A model generated the notes under the pieces. It was given only the letters and a program-made list of their open reading frames with translations, was not told where the DNA came from and did no database searches. The position numbers and the translations under genes were made by a program. Source: Priestia megaterium (lineage in GTDB: Bacteria > Bacillota > Bacilli > Bacillales > Bacillaceae_H). Taken from it: DNA of 64,000 nucleotides. Where the stretch lies: assembly GCA_008180335.1 (NCBI GenBank), contig VTEF01000004.1, positions 347,061 to 411,060 on the forward strand, given 5' to 3'. Below, piece after piece: positions 38,139 to 49,357 of the stretch. The stretch's first letter is position 1. The number at the start of each line of letters is the position of its first letter.

Positions 38139-39670
38139 TTATTTAATTAATGTTTTACCTGTCATTTCTTTTGGCAGTGCTACATTTAAAAGAGTAAGCA
38201 TTGTAGGAGCTAAATCTCCTAGAATACCGTCTTCACGAAGCTCTACGCCTTGCTTTGTTACGATCACTGGAACAGGATTCGTTGTATGAGCTGTCATTGG
38301 TTTACCTTCAAGTGTAACCACTTCATCAGCATTACCATGGTCTGCTGTAATGATAGCTGTACCGCCTTTTGCTAAAATTGCGTCCACAATTTTGCCTAGG
38401 CACTCATCTACTGTTTCAATTGCTTTTACCGTTGGTTCTAACATACCTGAATGACCTACCATATCAGGGTTTGCAAAGTTTAAAATAATGGCATCATGCT
38501 TGTCTCCTTCGATTTCGCCAAGCAACGCGTCCGTCACTTCATAAGCACTCATCTCAGGTTTCAAGTCATATGTTGCTACTTTCGGTGAATTGATTAAGAT
38601 ACGTGTTTCACCAGGAAACTCTGCTTCACGTCCGCCACTCATAAAGAATGTTACGTGAGGGTATTTCTCAGTCTCAGCAATGCGAAGCTGCTTTAAGTTG
38701 TTTTGAGATAATACTTCACCAAGCGTATTATCTAAGTTAATTGGCTTAAAGGCTACATATCCGTCAACTGTTTCGCTAAAGTGCGTTAAACATACGAAAT
38801 GCAAGTTTTTCGGATGTTTTTCACCGCGATCGAATGAACGGAAATCTTCATTCGCAAACGTGTTTGAAATTTGAATTGCGCGATCCGGACGGAAGTTGTA
38901 GAAAATAACTGCATCATCGTCTTGAATTGTCGCAACTGGCGAACCGTCTTCTTTTGTAATCACAGAAGGTAAAACGAATTCGTCATAAATTCCGTTTTCG
39001 TATGAGTCTTTTACACACTCTTCAGCGCTTGTGTATGATGGGCCTTCACCATACACCATGGCACGGTATGATTTCTCTACGCGCTCCCAGCGTTTGTCGC
39101 GGTCCATTGAGTAGTAACGTCCTGAAAGTGTTGCAATTTCACCAACGCCATACTCTTCAATTTTTTCATTTAATTCGTTTAAATACGTTTCAGCAGATTG
39201 AGGTGCTACGTCACGACCATCTAAGAAACCATGAATGTAGACTTTTTCTAAGCCTTCACTCGCAGCTAAGCGCAACAGCGCGTATAAGTGATTGACGTGA
39301 CTGTGAACACCGCCGTCAGATAAAAGTCCGAGAAGATGAAGGCTAGTACCTTTTTCCTTTGCGTGCTTGACAGCTGCTAGAAGCGTTTCATTTTGTTCAA
39401 ACTCGCCTTCACGAATCGCTACGTTTACACGAGTTAAACTTTGGTATACCACTCGGCCTGCACCGATGTTTAAGTGACCTACTTCAGAGTTACCCATTTG
39501 TCCATCCGGCAAGCCTACAGCTTCGCCTGATGCTTTAAGTGTAGCGTGCGGGTACTCATTCCAGAAACGGTCGAAGTTTGGTTTTTTTGCATGTGTTACT
39601 GCATTACCTTTTTCTTCATCGCGCAATGCAAAACCATCTAAGATGATTAATGCTACTGGTTTTTTACTCA

Positions 39671-39671
<1 letters not shown>
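38139..39671 (-). CDS. gpmI: 2,3-bisphosphoglycerate-independent phosphoglycerate mutase
   Basis: GpmI interconverts 3- and 2-phosphoglycerate with Mn2+ and no bisphosphate cofactor. The 510-residue protein has the phosphatase-like domain with catalytic Ser62 ([10 protein letters not shown]), the metal-binding DGFALRDE at the N-terminus and [11 protein letters not shown] and TAHTTNPVP near the C-terminus. In Bacillus the enzyme is pH-sensitive and important in spores. Its start overlaps the tpiA stop by one base (TAATG), indicating coupled translation. Confidence 0.97.
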
Positions 39672-40492
<821 letters not shown>

Positions 40493-40600
40493 TTAAAAGT
40501 ATTTCGGTCCCTTTTATCTCTTTTCCGTCTATCATCGCTGCTTGATAAACATTTGCTTATCAGTCGTCGGGTCGGTCCTCCCTCTTACTGACATTCAAAC

Positions 40601-41785
40601 TTATTTATCGTTTAATGCAACTACGCCTGGAAGTTCTTTACCTTCCATAAACTCTAGTGACGCACCGCCACCTGTAGAAATATGGCTCATTTTGTCAGCT
40701 AAGTTGAATTTTTCAACTGCCGCCGCAGAATCTCCGCCGCCAATAACTGAATATGTGTCAGTTGCTTCAGCTAAAGCGTCTGCTACTGCTTTTGTTCCAC
40801 CAGCAAATGCGTCTAGTTCGAATACACCCATTGGCCCATTCCAAATCACAAGTTTAGAATTTTTGATTACATCAGCATAGATTTCACGAGTTTTTGGCCC
40901 TGCATCTAAGCCTTCCCAGTCGCTTGGAATGTTTTCAATTGAAACAACTTGTTTATTTGCATCATTTGAGAAGTCATCTGCTACAACCACGTCCACTGGC
41001 ATATAGAAGTTAACTCCATTTACTTTTGCTTTATCCATGAAAGATTTCGCTAGTTCAATCTTATCTTCTTCAAGAAGGGATTTACCTACTTCATGGCCTA
41101 GTGCCTTAATAAATGTGTAAGAAAGTCCTCCACCGATGATTAAGTTATCTACTTTATCAAGTAAGTTATCAATTACACCGATTTTGTCTTTAACTTTTGC
41201 TCCGCCAACAATTGCAGTAAATGGACGCTCTGGATTTGATAATGCTTTAGAAAGCACATCAAGTTCTTTTTCCATTAAGAAACCTGCTACTGCTGGAATG
41301 TGATGAGCAATTCCTTCTGTTGAAGCGTGCGCACGGTGAGCTGCACCAAATGCATCGTTTACATAGACATCTGCTAATTCAGCAAACGCTTTTGCTAACT
41401 CAGCATCGTTTTTCTCTTCACCAGGATAAAAACGTACATTTTCAAGCACTAAAACATCGCCTTCACTCATGCTAGCGATTGTTTGTTTGACTTTCTCGCC
41501 ATAAGCTTCATCAGCTTTTGCTACGTTTTTACCAAGAAGTTCTTGTAAACGTTCTGCAACAGCGTTAAGGCGTAACTCTTCAACAACTTCGCCTTTTGGA
41601 CGCCCAAGATGGCTAGCTAAAATTACTTTTGCACCTTGTTCTACTAAATATTCAATAGTAGGAATAGCTGCACGAATACGAGTTTCATCTGTTACTTTTC
41701 CGTCTTTCATCGGTACGTTAAAGTCTACGCGACAAAATACTCGTTTTCCTTTTACATCGATGTCTTTCAACGTTTTTTTGTTCAT
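40601..41785 (-). CDS. pgk: Phosphoglycerate kinase
   Basis: Pgk makes ATP from 1,3-bisphosphoglycerate. The 394-residue protein has the N-terminal substrate domain ([36 protein letters not shown]) and the C-terminal nucleotide domain ([17 protein letters not shown], and the phosphate loop [11 protein letters not shown]). AAGGAGGCC precedes its ATG. It follows gapA after 278 bases that contain hairpins, which may lower expression of the downstream genes relative to gapA. Confidence 0.98.
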   Translation of the reverse strand: MNKKTLKDIDVKGKRVFCRVDFNVPMKDGKVTDETRIRAAIPTIEYLVEQGAKVILASHLGRPKGEVVEELRLNAVAERLQELLGKNVAKADEAYGEKVKQTIASMSEGDVLVLENVRFYPGEEKNDAELAKAFAELADVYVNDAFGAAHRAHASTEGIAHHIPAVAGFLMEKELDVLSKALSNPERPFTAIVGGAKVKDKIGVIDNLLDKVDNLIIGGGLSYTFIKALGHEVGKSLLEEDKIELAKSFMDKAKVNGVNFYMPVDVVVADDFSNDANKQVVSIENIPSDWEGLDAGPKTREIYADVIKNSKLVIWNGPMGVFELDAFAGGTKAVADALAEATDTYSVIGGGDSAAAVEKFNLADKMSHISTGGGASLEFMEGKELPGVVALNDK

Positions 41786-41957
41786 CGTTAAAAGGCCTCC
41801 TTAAGTATTTATGGGACTAAGCAAGTAGGCTTCTATGTAATCGCCAGACTTAAACTACTGATTATCCTTGATTCATATTTTGGCGCCTTCCTATAAGAAC
41901 AAAGAGTAAGTAGTTAATAAGTGCGTAGCGTCTATTGCAGAAGCCAATACATAAATC

Positions 41958-41988
41958 AAGGAAGAGGGGGGATTCCCCTCTCTTCCTT
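41958..41988 (-). promoter_or_regulatory. Hairpin between gapA and pgk
   Basis: AAGGAAGAGGGG / CCCCTCTCTTCCTT forms a strong GC-rich stem with no T-run. A second, smaller stem CTGTTTTC / GAAAACAG (42011-42044) lies nearer gapA. They may act as partial terminators or as 3' stabilisers of the gapA transcript. Confidence 0.55.
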
Positions 41989-42063
41989 AGCAATTTTTAT
42001 TATAGTCGTTCTGTTTTCAGATATCCAATAAAAACCGAAAACAGATCGAATCTTTTGTTATTC

Positions 42064-43116
<1,053 letters not shown>

Positions 43117-44145
43117 TTAATTAAAATCCCTTACTAACTCTTTTGCGGCGCCTTCATCTGTAATAAGAATCGAATCACGCGCTTGTTGCATAAACGCTTT
43201 AATTGCTTTTGCTTTAGAAGAACCCCCTGCAACTGCGATGACGCATTTATTATTCTTTAAATCATCGAGTTGTATGCCAACTGTTTTCACTTTATGAACA
43301 ACTTCGCCTTGATGATTGAAATAATAGCCAAAAGCCTCACCAACAGCATGTCCATTTTTTACTTTCTCTAAGTCGGTTGCAGACGTTTTGCGACGCTCTG
43401 CCATTGTCATAGCGTCTCCTATCCCATGAACAACCATATTGGCCGACTTAATTAAGTGAATCATTTCTTTAATCGAAGGCTCACCAACAATTGATTGGTA
43501 TGCTTCATCACTTAATTGATCTGGAACATGAAGCAGACGGTATTGGCCCATTGACCTTTCAGCCATCTTTGCACAAATTGTGTTCGCCTGATTTTGAACC
43601 TTTTCACCTAATCCCCCGCGGGCTGGCACAAAAAGAACATCAGGATGCTTTGCATCGGGTGTCATCATATCAGCAACTGCTGCCAGCGTTGTACCTCCTG
43701 TAACAGCGACAATCTTTTTTTCACCAACAAGGCGCTCTTTGATACATGAGACAGATGCGCGACCCATTTCGTTTTTGACCCATGGAGAAGCATCACTATC
43801 TCCAGAGACGACAACGACTTCAGATAAGGAAAACGTCTCTTTTAATGTTGTTTCCAATAATCGAAGTCCTGAAACTTCTTTCATTACTTCTTCTAATTGA
43901 ACGAGAAGTAATTCTCCCTCACTCGTAAGCGTCATCCCCATCGTGTGAACATCAATTAAATCTTGCTCTTTCAAAAATGTGACTTCACTCCGTAACACAC
44001 GCTCTGTTAGTCCAAGGCTAACAGCTAAGTTTCGTCTACCGATGGGCTGCATTAGGCGTATGTACTGTAAAATTTGATAACGCTTTTGCATAACGGAGAG
44101 AATTTCAGGTAATAATTTTCGTTGTAATTCTATTAACGATCGCAT
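43117..44145 (-). CDS. cggR: Central glycolytic genes regulator CggR
   Basis: CggR is the SorC/DeoR-family repressor of the glycolytic operon; fructose-1,6-bisphosphate relieves repression. It has 342 residues from the ATG at 44145 (AAGGGG nine bases upstream): an N-terminal winged helix (IGRRNLAVSLGLTERVLRSEVTFLKEQ, abridged: RRNLAVSLGLTERVLR) and a sugar-phosphate-binding domain with VSGDSDASPWV, VTGGTTLAAVADMM, LFVPARGGLG and VAGGSSKAKAI. It is first in cggR-gapA-pgk-tpiA-gpmI-eno, with its tandem operator just upstream. Confidence 0.96.
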   Translation of the reverse strand: MRSLIELQRKLLPEILSVMQKRYQILQYIRLMQPIGRRNLAVSLGLTERVLRSEVTFLKEQDLIDVHTMGMTLTSEGELLLVQLEEVMKEVSGLRLLETTLKETFSLSEVVVVSGDSDASPWVKNEMGRASVSCIKERLVGEKKIVAVTGGTTLAAVADMMTPDAKHPDVLFVPARGGLGEKVQNQANTICAKMAERSMGQYRLLHVPDQLSDEAYQSIVGEPSIKEMIHLIKSANMVVHGIGDAMTMAERRKTSATDLEKVKNGHAVGEAFGYYFNHQGEVVHKVKTVGIQLDDLKNNKCVIAVAGGSSKAKAIKAFMQQARDSILITDEGAAKELVRDFN

Positions 44146-44175
44146 GTTCAAATCCCCTTAAGGCGTAAACTCGTT

Positions 44176-44212
44176 GGACACTATATGTCCCACATAGACA
44201 TATTATGTCCCA
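44176..44212 (-). promoter_or_regulatory. CggR operator
   Basis: On the minus strand two direct copies of GTGGGACATA occur 20 bases apart (repeat starts near 44212 and 44192), each followed by an inverted TGTC(T/C) half. This is the layout of the B. subtilis CggR operator with its GGGACAT repeats. A -10-like TAATAT lies inside, so binding would block the promoter. Confidence 0.85.
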
Positions 44213-44219
44213 CCTTGTG

Positions 44220-44264
44220 CAAAAAAAATTCACCCTGCTACAAGTTCATTTTAACAGGAGTGAA
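44220..44264 (-). terminator. Terminator after the glutaredoxin-like gene
   Basis: TTCACCCTG / CAGGAGTGAA imperfect stem followed by eight T on the minus strand. It isolates cggR from rpoN and the glutaredoxin-like gene. Confidence 0.85.
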
Positions 44265-44277
44265 TCAGTTATTCAAC

Positions 44278-44526
44278 TCATCTATTACCTATTTTTAAAA
44301 GTAAACGCTTTCTTATTTCTTCTCTTTGAATTTTCCCGTACATAATTGGTTCATCATCTATTTCCAAGACCGGAATCATAAGTTGAAATTTTTCTAGGAG
44401 GGTATCATTTTCATAAATATCGCGTTCTATTAACCGAAAACCAATTTCAGCCTGCAAAGAAACCAAGATATCTTTTGCTTGATCGCAAAGCGGACAATTT
44501 TGCTTGGTATACATCATCACTTGCAT
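44278..44526 (-). CDS. Glutaredoxin-like protein
   Basis: An 82-residue thioredoxin-fold protein with a Cys11-Pro-Leu-Cys14 site (KQNCPLCDQA) and the conserved IPVLEIDDEP with its cis-proline. It belongs to the glutaredoxin-like DUF836 type. Its usual partners are unknown. It lies 26 bases after rpoN and is followed by a terminator, so the two share a transcript. The homologous position in B. subtilis, between sigL and cggR, also carries a small thiol protein gene. Confidence 0.82.
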   Translation of the reverse strand: MQVMMYTKQNCPLCDQAKDILVSLQAEIGFRLIERDIYENDTLLEKFQLMIPVLEIDDEPIMYGKIQREEIRKRLLLKIGNR

Positions 44527-44552
44527 AGGTTTATACCTCCCCTATCATTCAA

Positions 44553-45860
44553 TTATGCGTAGCTTTTCCGCTGACTAGAAGAAAGAATTTTTAACTGATC
44601 CCGATATTTAGCCACCGTGCGCCTCGAAATGCGAATATCATGCTTTTTACTTAATAGATTTACAATTTGCTGATCAGATAATGGTTGCTTTTTATCTTCT
44701 TCTTTAATCATTAACTGAATAAGCTTTTTTACACTTGCAGTCGATGTCTCCTCTGCCCCCCCAAGTCTAAGACTCGTTGTAAAGAAAGACTTCATAGCAA
44801 ATGTGCCAAATGGTGTTTGAATATATTTATGTGTGGTAGCGCGACTAATTGTAGATTCATGAACCTCAATTTTGTCAGCTAACTCTTTCATCGTTAGCGG
44901 TTTTAGAAAAGATGGGCCGTTCAAAAAGAATTGTTCCTGTTCGAGTAGCAGTGCATTAACAATCGCATTTAATGTATGCTTGCGAGTATGCAAGCCTTTC
45001 ATAATCCACTGGAATTCACGATACTTTTCTTGCAGATATGGCCGAACTTCTTTATCTTGCTTGTTCATTAGCTGTTGCCGATATTCTTCATTAACAGATA
45101 GACGCAAATCAAGCTCTTCATTTGCATACGCAACTAATTGGTTATGCTCTTTTTTCACAATATAATCTGGAACAATAAACCGTTCTTCCTCAGATGCATA
45201 CAGTAAACCAGGCCGTGGATTTAATTGCATCACCCATTCATGTAATTGCCGAATCTCTTCAATCGCTATCTTGCATTCTTTAGCAATTTTCGCCCATTTT
45301 TTATAAGCAAATTCTTGGAAATATTCTGTTAAAATGAATTCTAACTGTTCCGTTAAACAATTATTATGTTTTAACTGTAATAGTAAACATTCTTGCAAGT
45401 TGCGAGCACCAACTCCAATAGGATCAAGTTGTTGAACAATTAATAACATATGTTCAACTTCTGTTGTTGTACATGCACAATCAGCAGCAATTGTCTCTAG
45501 CTCCTCCGACATATAACCATGATCATCTAAAGTTTCAATTACATATTGAATAATTTGTTGCTCTCTCTCATCTAGATGTAACAGTCGAACTTGAGCCAGT
45601 AAGTGTTCAGATAATGTTTCCTTCCTTGAAGCCACTGTACTCATATAATCAGTCACTTCACTAGCATTTACTTTTTTCTTTTCTCTATTAGAAAAATGCA
45701 AGGGCATTTCGTAAAAATCAATAAGTGGATTCTGCAAAGCTTGTTCTTGTAAAAAAGCAGCAATATCCAATGCTGAATATTGCAAAAGTGAAATTGCTTG
45801 TGACAATTCCTTTGACATTGTAAGTCTTAATGACTGGTGTTGAAATAAGCCTACTTCCAT
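44553..45860 (-). CDS. rpoN: RNA polymerase sigma-54 factor (SigL/RpoN)
   Basis: Sigma-54 directs RNA polymerase to -24/-12 promoters that need an ATPase activator. The 435-residue protein has the glutamine/leucine-rich region I (LRLTMSKELSQAISLLQYS), the core-binding domain, the DNA-binding helix-turn-helix (VHESTISRATTHKYIQTPFG) and near the C-terminus the RpoN box RRTVAKYRD (413-421; the consensus is ARRTVAKYRE). In Bacillus sigma-54 serves levanase, acetoin, arginine and branched-chain amino acid genes. No enhancer-binding activator is encoded near it in this window. Confidence 0.96.
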   Translation of the reverse strand: MEVGLFQHQSLRLTMSKELSQAISLLQYSALDIAAFLQEQALQNPLIDFYEMPLHFSNREKKKVNASEVTDYMSTVASRKETLSEHLLAQVRLLHLDEREQQIIQYVIETLDDHGYMSEELETIAADCACTTTEVEHMLLIVQQLDPIGVGARNLQECLLLQLKHNNCLTEQLEFILTEYFQEFAYKKWAKIAKECKIAIEEIRQLHEWVMQLNPRPGLLYASEEERFIVPDYIVKKEHNQLVAYANEELDLRLSVNEEYRQQLMNKQDKEVRPYLQEKYREFQWIMKGLHTRKHTLNAIVNALLLEQEQFFLNGPSFLKPLTMKELADKIEVHESTISRATTHKYIQTPFGTFAMKSFFTTSLRLGGAEETSTASVKKLIQLMIKEEDKKQPLSDQQIVNLLSKKHDIRISRRTVAKYRDQLKILSSSQRKSYA

Positions 45861-45954
45861 CGATTCTCCCCCCCTCTATTTATTTTACTATAAATCACTC
45901 TTGGCGCCTATGAACTTTCTTGTTCTTCATAAACTGCTTGTTTATTTATAACCT

Positions 45955-45992
45955 ATAAAAAAAACCATGAAGCCAATTTGGTTCATGGTTTT
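45955..45992 (-). terminator. Terminator of the lipoprotein gene
   Basis: AAACCATGAA / TTCATGGTTT stem with a run of T on the minus strand, 50 bases past the lipoprotein stop codon. Its A-rich flank may make it work in both directions. Confidence 0.88.
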
Positions 45993-46041
45993 AAAAAATA
46001 AACTTTACAGCCAGAATCACTTTTCTGGTTTTCATAAAAGC

Positions 46042-46848
46042 TTACTGAATGGTGCCAGCCATTCTTAAAAATTCATCTAGGTTTTCAGATGATTTTGTAA
46101 AAATAGTAAGCTTAACAGGTTTTTCTCCTGTTGTTAAAATGACTTGGACATTAGCTTCACCGGACTGCGTTTCGTACCAAACAGCATTTGCAAATTTACC
46201 GCTTGTTGGCACATTCTCTTTTTTCGCTGCATTCTGATTTACCGCCATCGCTGTTTGCTTGACAGTTGTTTCGGCTTCTTTCATTGAGAGTTCTGACGAT
46301 ACTAATTCAATACGCATAAATTGAGAATCATCTTCTGAAAGAATTAACATATCACGTCCAGGTTCTTCACCGGCTAATTCATAGCCTTCTAGCACTTCAA
46401 TTGCATAATCTTGACCGTCACTCTTTGTTAAAGAAGCTGTTTGATCAGAAGGTTCTTTTTCAGTTGTGTCTTCTTTCGAGCTATTTTCTTTGTTAGTTTG
46501 ATCTGTGTTCGTCTCATCTTCTTTTGATGTTTCGGTTTTTTCCTCTTTAACTATCGTTGACTCTTCTTGATTTTCATCCTTACTAGTATCAGCAGTTTCT
46601 TTTGTTTCTCCGCTTTCTTCCGTCTTGTCTTCTTGATTTTCTACACTTTCGTTTGAGTCCACTTCTTCACTTTTGGAAGATTCTTCTTTGTCCGTTTTTT
46701 GTTGTTCTTCTTGTTCAGTTTGTTTCTCTTCTTGTTGACTTTGTTCACTTGATGATGCAGTCTTTGTCGACTCTTCATTGTTTCCACATGCTGCTAACAA
46801 AAATGCAAGAGATGCACTTACAATAAAAATCTTATTCAAGGATTTCAT
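46042..46848 (-). CDS. Predicted lipoprotein with acidic low-complexity linker
   Basis: A 268-residue exported lipoprotein. The signal peptide ends FLLAAC, with Cys21 as lipidation site. Residues about 25-145 are low-complexity, almost only Glu, Lys, Ser, Thr, Gln and Asp, and would form a disordered spacer through the cell wall. The folded part is the last 120 residues (YAIEVLEGYELAGEEPGRDM, then a V-Q-VILTTGEKPVKLTIFTKS strand pattern), which I do not recognise. It has its own promoter and terminator. No function can be assigned. Confidence 0.8.
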   Translation of the reverse strand: MKSLNKIFIVSASLAFLLAACGNNEESTKTASSSEQSQQEEKQTEQEEQQKTDKEESSKSEEVDSNESVENQEDKTEESGETKETADTSKDENQEESTIVKEEKTETSKEDETNTDQTNKENSSKEDTTEKEPSDQTASLTKSDGQDYAIEVLEGYELAGEEPGRDMLILSEDDSQFMRIELVSSELSMKEAETTVKQTAMAVNQNAAKKENVPTSGKFANAVWYETQSGEANVQVILTTGEKPVKLTIFTKSSENLDEFLRMAGTIQ

Positions 46849-46877
46849 ATTTCTTCCTCCTTAGTTTTACTTTTCCT

Positions 46878-46906
46878 TATATACTTGTTTTATAGTATTT
46901 TGACAA
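46878..46906 (-). promoter_or_regulatory. Promoter of the lipoprotein gene
   Basis: On the minus strand TTGTCA (complement of 46901-46906) and TATATA (complement of 46878-46883) are 17 bases apart, ahead of the AAGGAGGAAG ribosome site. Confidence 0.7.
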
Positions 46907-46990
46907 AATTCGCAACCATGACAATCGAATTAGTCTAGTAGTTAGCAATTCTTTTTTGTAAATAACGTAAGGTTTTAACGAGTATGTAAA

Positions 46991-47027
46991 CAAAATAAAA
47001 GAACGCTGCAAATTTGCAACGTTCTTT
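46991..47027 (-). terminator. Terminator of tRNA-Arg
   Basis: AAAGAACG-(C/T)-TGCAAATTTGCA-CGTTCTTT is a nearly perfect hairpin ending in T-rich bases on the minus strand, just past the tRNA 3' end. Confidence 0.88.
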
Positions 47028-47029
47028 GA

Positions 47030-47101
47030 CGCCCTCGACAGGATTCGAACCCACCCTAAGAGAACCGGAATCTCTTGTGCTATCCACTACACTACGAGGG
47101 C
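47030..47101 (-). tRNA. tRNA-Arg (anticodon CCG)
   Basis: The minus strand folds as a cloverleaf: acceptor GCCCTCG/CGAGGGC, D-arm GTG-TAGTGGATAG-CAC, anticodon stem AGAGA/TCTCT around the loop TTCCGGT (anticodon CCG, reading CGG), and T-arm GTGGGTTCGAATCC. The CCA end is not encoded. A tRNA-Arg next to clpP is also found in B. subtilis. Confidence 0.95.
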
Positions 47102-47333
47102 ATATTTATTTGTGCTTTCCTATTCACAATTGTATAACAATAGCATATCACTGTACGAGAGTACTTATCTTGCTTTTTCGCTTTACAATCATCTTTCTCA
47201 TTATAGGAGAGAAAACCTATCTTTTCAAGTAGTTAACACGTTTATTTTTTTTAAAAGGGGGAAAAATTTTAATAAACGAAACAAAGGAATACATAGTAGC
47301 AAAAGCGAATATGTGTAAATGAAGGTTCTTTTG
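47102..47333. other. Gene-free stretch between tRNA-Arg and the clpP promoter
   Basis: This AT-rich stretch has only shadow ORFs that run through the tRNA or lack a ribosome site. It should contain the tRNA-Arg promoter on the minus strand. Confidence 0.5.
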
Positions 47334-47363
47334 TTTGACCTTTATTGACCTTACATGTATTAT
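47334..47363 (+). promoter_or_regulatory. clpP promoter with CtsR operator
   Basis: TTTGACC-TTT-ATTGACC (47334-47350) is the reverse of the CtsR heptad repeat GGTCAAA-NNN-GGTCAAA with one mismatch. A sigma-A promoter overlaps it: TTGACC (47335-47340), 17 bases, TATTAT (47358-47363). CtsR should repress clpP until heat or other protein stress. Confidence 0.92.
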
Positions 47364-47403
47364 AAGGTACATAACAAATTATTCTTGTTAAGGAGGAATT
47401 TAT

Positions 47404-47991
47404 ATGAACTTAATTCCTACAGTTATTGAACAGACAAATCGCGGTGAGCGTGCATATGACATTTATTCACGCCTTTTAAAAGACCGTATCATTATGTTAG
47501 GTAGCGCAATTGATGACAATGTAGCAAACTCAATTGTATCACAGCTTTTATTTTTAGCTGCTGAGGATCCTGAAAAAGACATCTCACTTTACATCAATAG
47601 CCCGGGTGGATCAATCACTGCAGGCATGGCTATCTATGATACTATGCAGTTTATTAAACCAAAAGTATCCACTATTTGTATTGGTATGGCTGCATCAATG
47701 GGTGCTTTCTTACTTGCTGCAGGTGAAAAAGGCAAACGCTTTGCACTGCCAAATAGTGAAGTTATGATTCACCAACCGTTAGGCGGCGCACAAGGTCAAG
47801 CGACTGAAATTGAAATTGCAGCGAAGCGTATTCTATTCTTACGCGAAAAATTAAATACGATCCTAGCTGAGCGTACAGGTCAACCTTTAGAAGTACTTCA
47901 ACGTGATACAGATCGCGATAATTTCATGACTGCAGAGCGTGCTCTTGAGTACGGATTAATTGATAAAGTATTAACAAACGATCCTAAATAA
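47404..47991 (+). CDS. clpP: ATP-dependent Clp protease proteolytic subunit ClpP
   Basis: ClpP forms the tetradecameric serine-protease chamber used with ClpX, ClpC and ClpE for protein quality control and regulated proteolysis; it also degrades proteins tagged by the tmRNA encoded in this window. The 195-residue protein has catalytic Ser98 (GMAASMGAF), His123 (MIHQPLGG) and Asp172 (DTDRDNFM), and the N-terminal [11 protein letters not shown] loop. It is a single-gene unit with AAGGAGG before the ATG, a CtsR site upstream and a terminator downstream. Confidence 0.98.
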   Translation: MNLIPTVIEQTNRGERAYDIYSRLLKDRIIMLGSAIDDNVANSIVSQLLFLAAEDPEKDISLYINSPGGSITAGMAIYDTMQFIKPKVSTICIGMAASMGAFLLAAGEKGKRFALPNSEVMIHQPLGGAQGQATEIEIAAKRILFLREKLNTILAERTGQPLEVLQRDTDRDNFMTAERALEYGLIDKVLTNDPK

Positions 47992-47997
47992 GTTTAA

Positions 47998-48027
47998 AAA
48001 CCTTTCCCGAATGGGAAAGGTTTTTTT
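47998..48027. terminator. Bidirectional terminator between clpP and crh
   Basis: AACCTTTCCC / GGGAAAGGTT followed by seven T on the plus strand and an A-tract on the other side. It ends clpP and lies at the stop codon of crh. Confidence 0.92.
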
Positions 48028-48280
48028 ATGCATCATTTTGAACATAAGCTGTCAGTGCATCAAGTGCTTCTTTTTCATCTACCCCTTCAGCAATTAATGT
48101 AATGATTGCTCCATGATTAAGTGCTAAACTCATTAATCCCATGATACTTTTAGCATTAACTACTTTTCCATCTTTTTTAATAAAAACATCCGATGTAAAA
48201 CGGTTAGCCTCTTGTACAAATAATGCAGCAACTCGCGCTTGCAACCCTGTTTTTAACTTTACTTCAACTTGTCTCTCCAT
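48026..48280 (-). CDS. crh: Catabolite repression HPr-like protein Crh
   Basis: Crh is an HPr paralogue that serves only in regulation. The 84-residue protein keeps the HPrK phosphorylation serine (Ser45 here; Ser46 in family numbering, NAKSIMGLM) but has Gln in place of the PTS histidine (GLQARV), so it cannot carry sugar phosphate. P-Ser-Crh acts as a CcpA corepressor, and unphosphorylated Crh binds methylglyoxal synthase in B. subtilis. It is the last gene of the yvcI-rapZ-yvcK-whiA-crh cluster, 34 bases after whiA. Confidence 0.96.
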   Translation of the reverse strand: MERQVEVKLKTGLQARVAALFVQEANRFTSDVFIKKDGKVVNAKSIMGLMSLALNHGAIITLIAEGVDEKEALDALTAYVQNDA

Positions 48281-48314
48281 GATTTGTTCCTCCCCATTTC
48301 CCTATCTGTCTCTT

Positions 48315-49259
48315 TTACGTCACTGGTTGACCCGCTCTAAGTTTATCAGCAATCTCGTCAATCTTACGTAAACGATGATTAATTCCAGACTTGCTGATTT
48401 GACCACCAGATACCATTTCACCTAACTCTTTTAGCGTAACGTCTTGGTATTCAACACGCAGACGAGCAATTTCTCTTAATTTATCTGGCAAGACGTCTAA
48501 ACCTACTGTATCTTGTATATAACGAATATTCTCTACTTGACGAATCGCTGCACCGATCGTTTTGTTTAAGTTCGCTGTCTCGCAATTCACTAGACGATTC
48601 ACAGAATTGCGCATATCACGTACAATTCTTACATCTTCAAACCGAAGTAATGCACTGTGTGCTCCGATAATACTTAAAAACTCTGTAATCTTCTCAGCTT
48701 CTTTCAAATAGTTAATATAGCCTTTTTTACGCTCTAACGTTTTACTATTTAGCTGGAAGGTATTCATTAACTCACAAAGTGCATCATTATGCTCTTTATA
48801 TAATGAAAAAACTTCAAGATGATAAGAAGATGTTTCAGGATTGTTAATAGATCCTCCTGCAAGAAACGCACCTCGTAAATACGAGCGCTTACAACATTTC
48901 TTTTTAATTAATTCATTTGAAATGTTATGTGTAAAGGTGAATCCTTCTGTTAGGATCTTTAAATCCTCTAACAAAAATCGAGCCTTTTCCACTAGTCGAA
49001 CAATGTATACGTTGTTCTTTTTCAAACGCATTTTTTTACGAACCAACAGTTCAACAGATACATCATATGATTTTTTCAGTAAAACATAGATACGCCTTGC
49101 AATGGCTGCATTTTCTGTTTGGACGTCAACAGTTAGTTTACGATTAGAAAAAGACAATGAGCCATTCATTCTAATTAAAGCAGATAACTCTGCTTTCGAA
49201 CAACAATCTTTAATATCTAAATTTGTTAATTCTTTTTTTGTTTCTGACGCAAATGACAA
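48315..49259 (-). CDS. whiA: Sporulation/cell-division regulator WhiA
   Basis: WhiA has a LAGLIDADG homing-endonuclease-like domain and a C-terminal helix-turn-helix; it affects cell division and chromosome segregation in Bacillus. The start is the TTG at 49259 ([12 protein letters not shown]), preceded by GGAGGTG with a spacing of five bases; the longer ATG frame has no ribosome site, and WhiA proteins begin MSFASE. This gives 314 residues. Visible blocks are [21 protein letters not shown] and the C-terminal [17 protein letters not shown] followed by [11 protein letters not shown]. It lies between yvcK and crh. Confidence 0.95.
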   Translation of the reverse strand: MSFASETKKELTNLDIKDCCSKAELSALIRMNGSLSFSNRKLTVDVQTENAAIARRIYVLLKKSYDVSVELLVRKKMRLKKNNVYIVRLVEKARFLLEDLKILTEGFTFTHNISNELIKKKCCKRSYLRGAFLAGGSINNPETSSYHLEVFSLYKEHNDALCELMNTFQLNSKTLERKKGYINYLKEAEKITEFLSIIGAHSALLRFEDVRIVRDMRNSVNRLVNCETANLNKTIGAAIRQVENIRYIQDTVGLDVLPDKLREIARLRVEYQDVTLKELGEMVSGGQISKSGINHRLRKIDEIADKLRAGQPVT

Positions 49260-49357
49260 TCTTCCACCTCCGTTCTGATACATGCTGTATGAATGATTTT
49301 CATACTGAATCATCACAGATTCATTCCATTATTAGCAAGCGCATCCGTTTGCATGTA

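Noticed and set aside
47014-47318. Plus-strand ORFs of 68-72 codons upstream of clpP.
   Set aside because: They run through tRNA-Arg or the clpP upstream region, have no ribosome site and have no protein-like composition.
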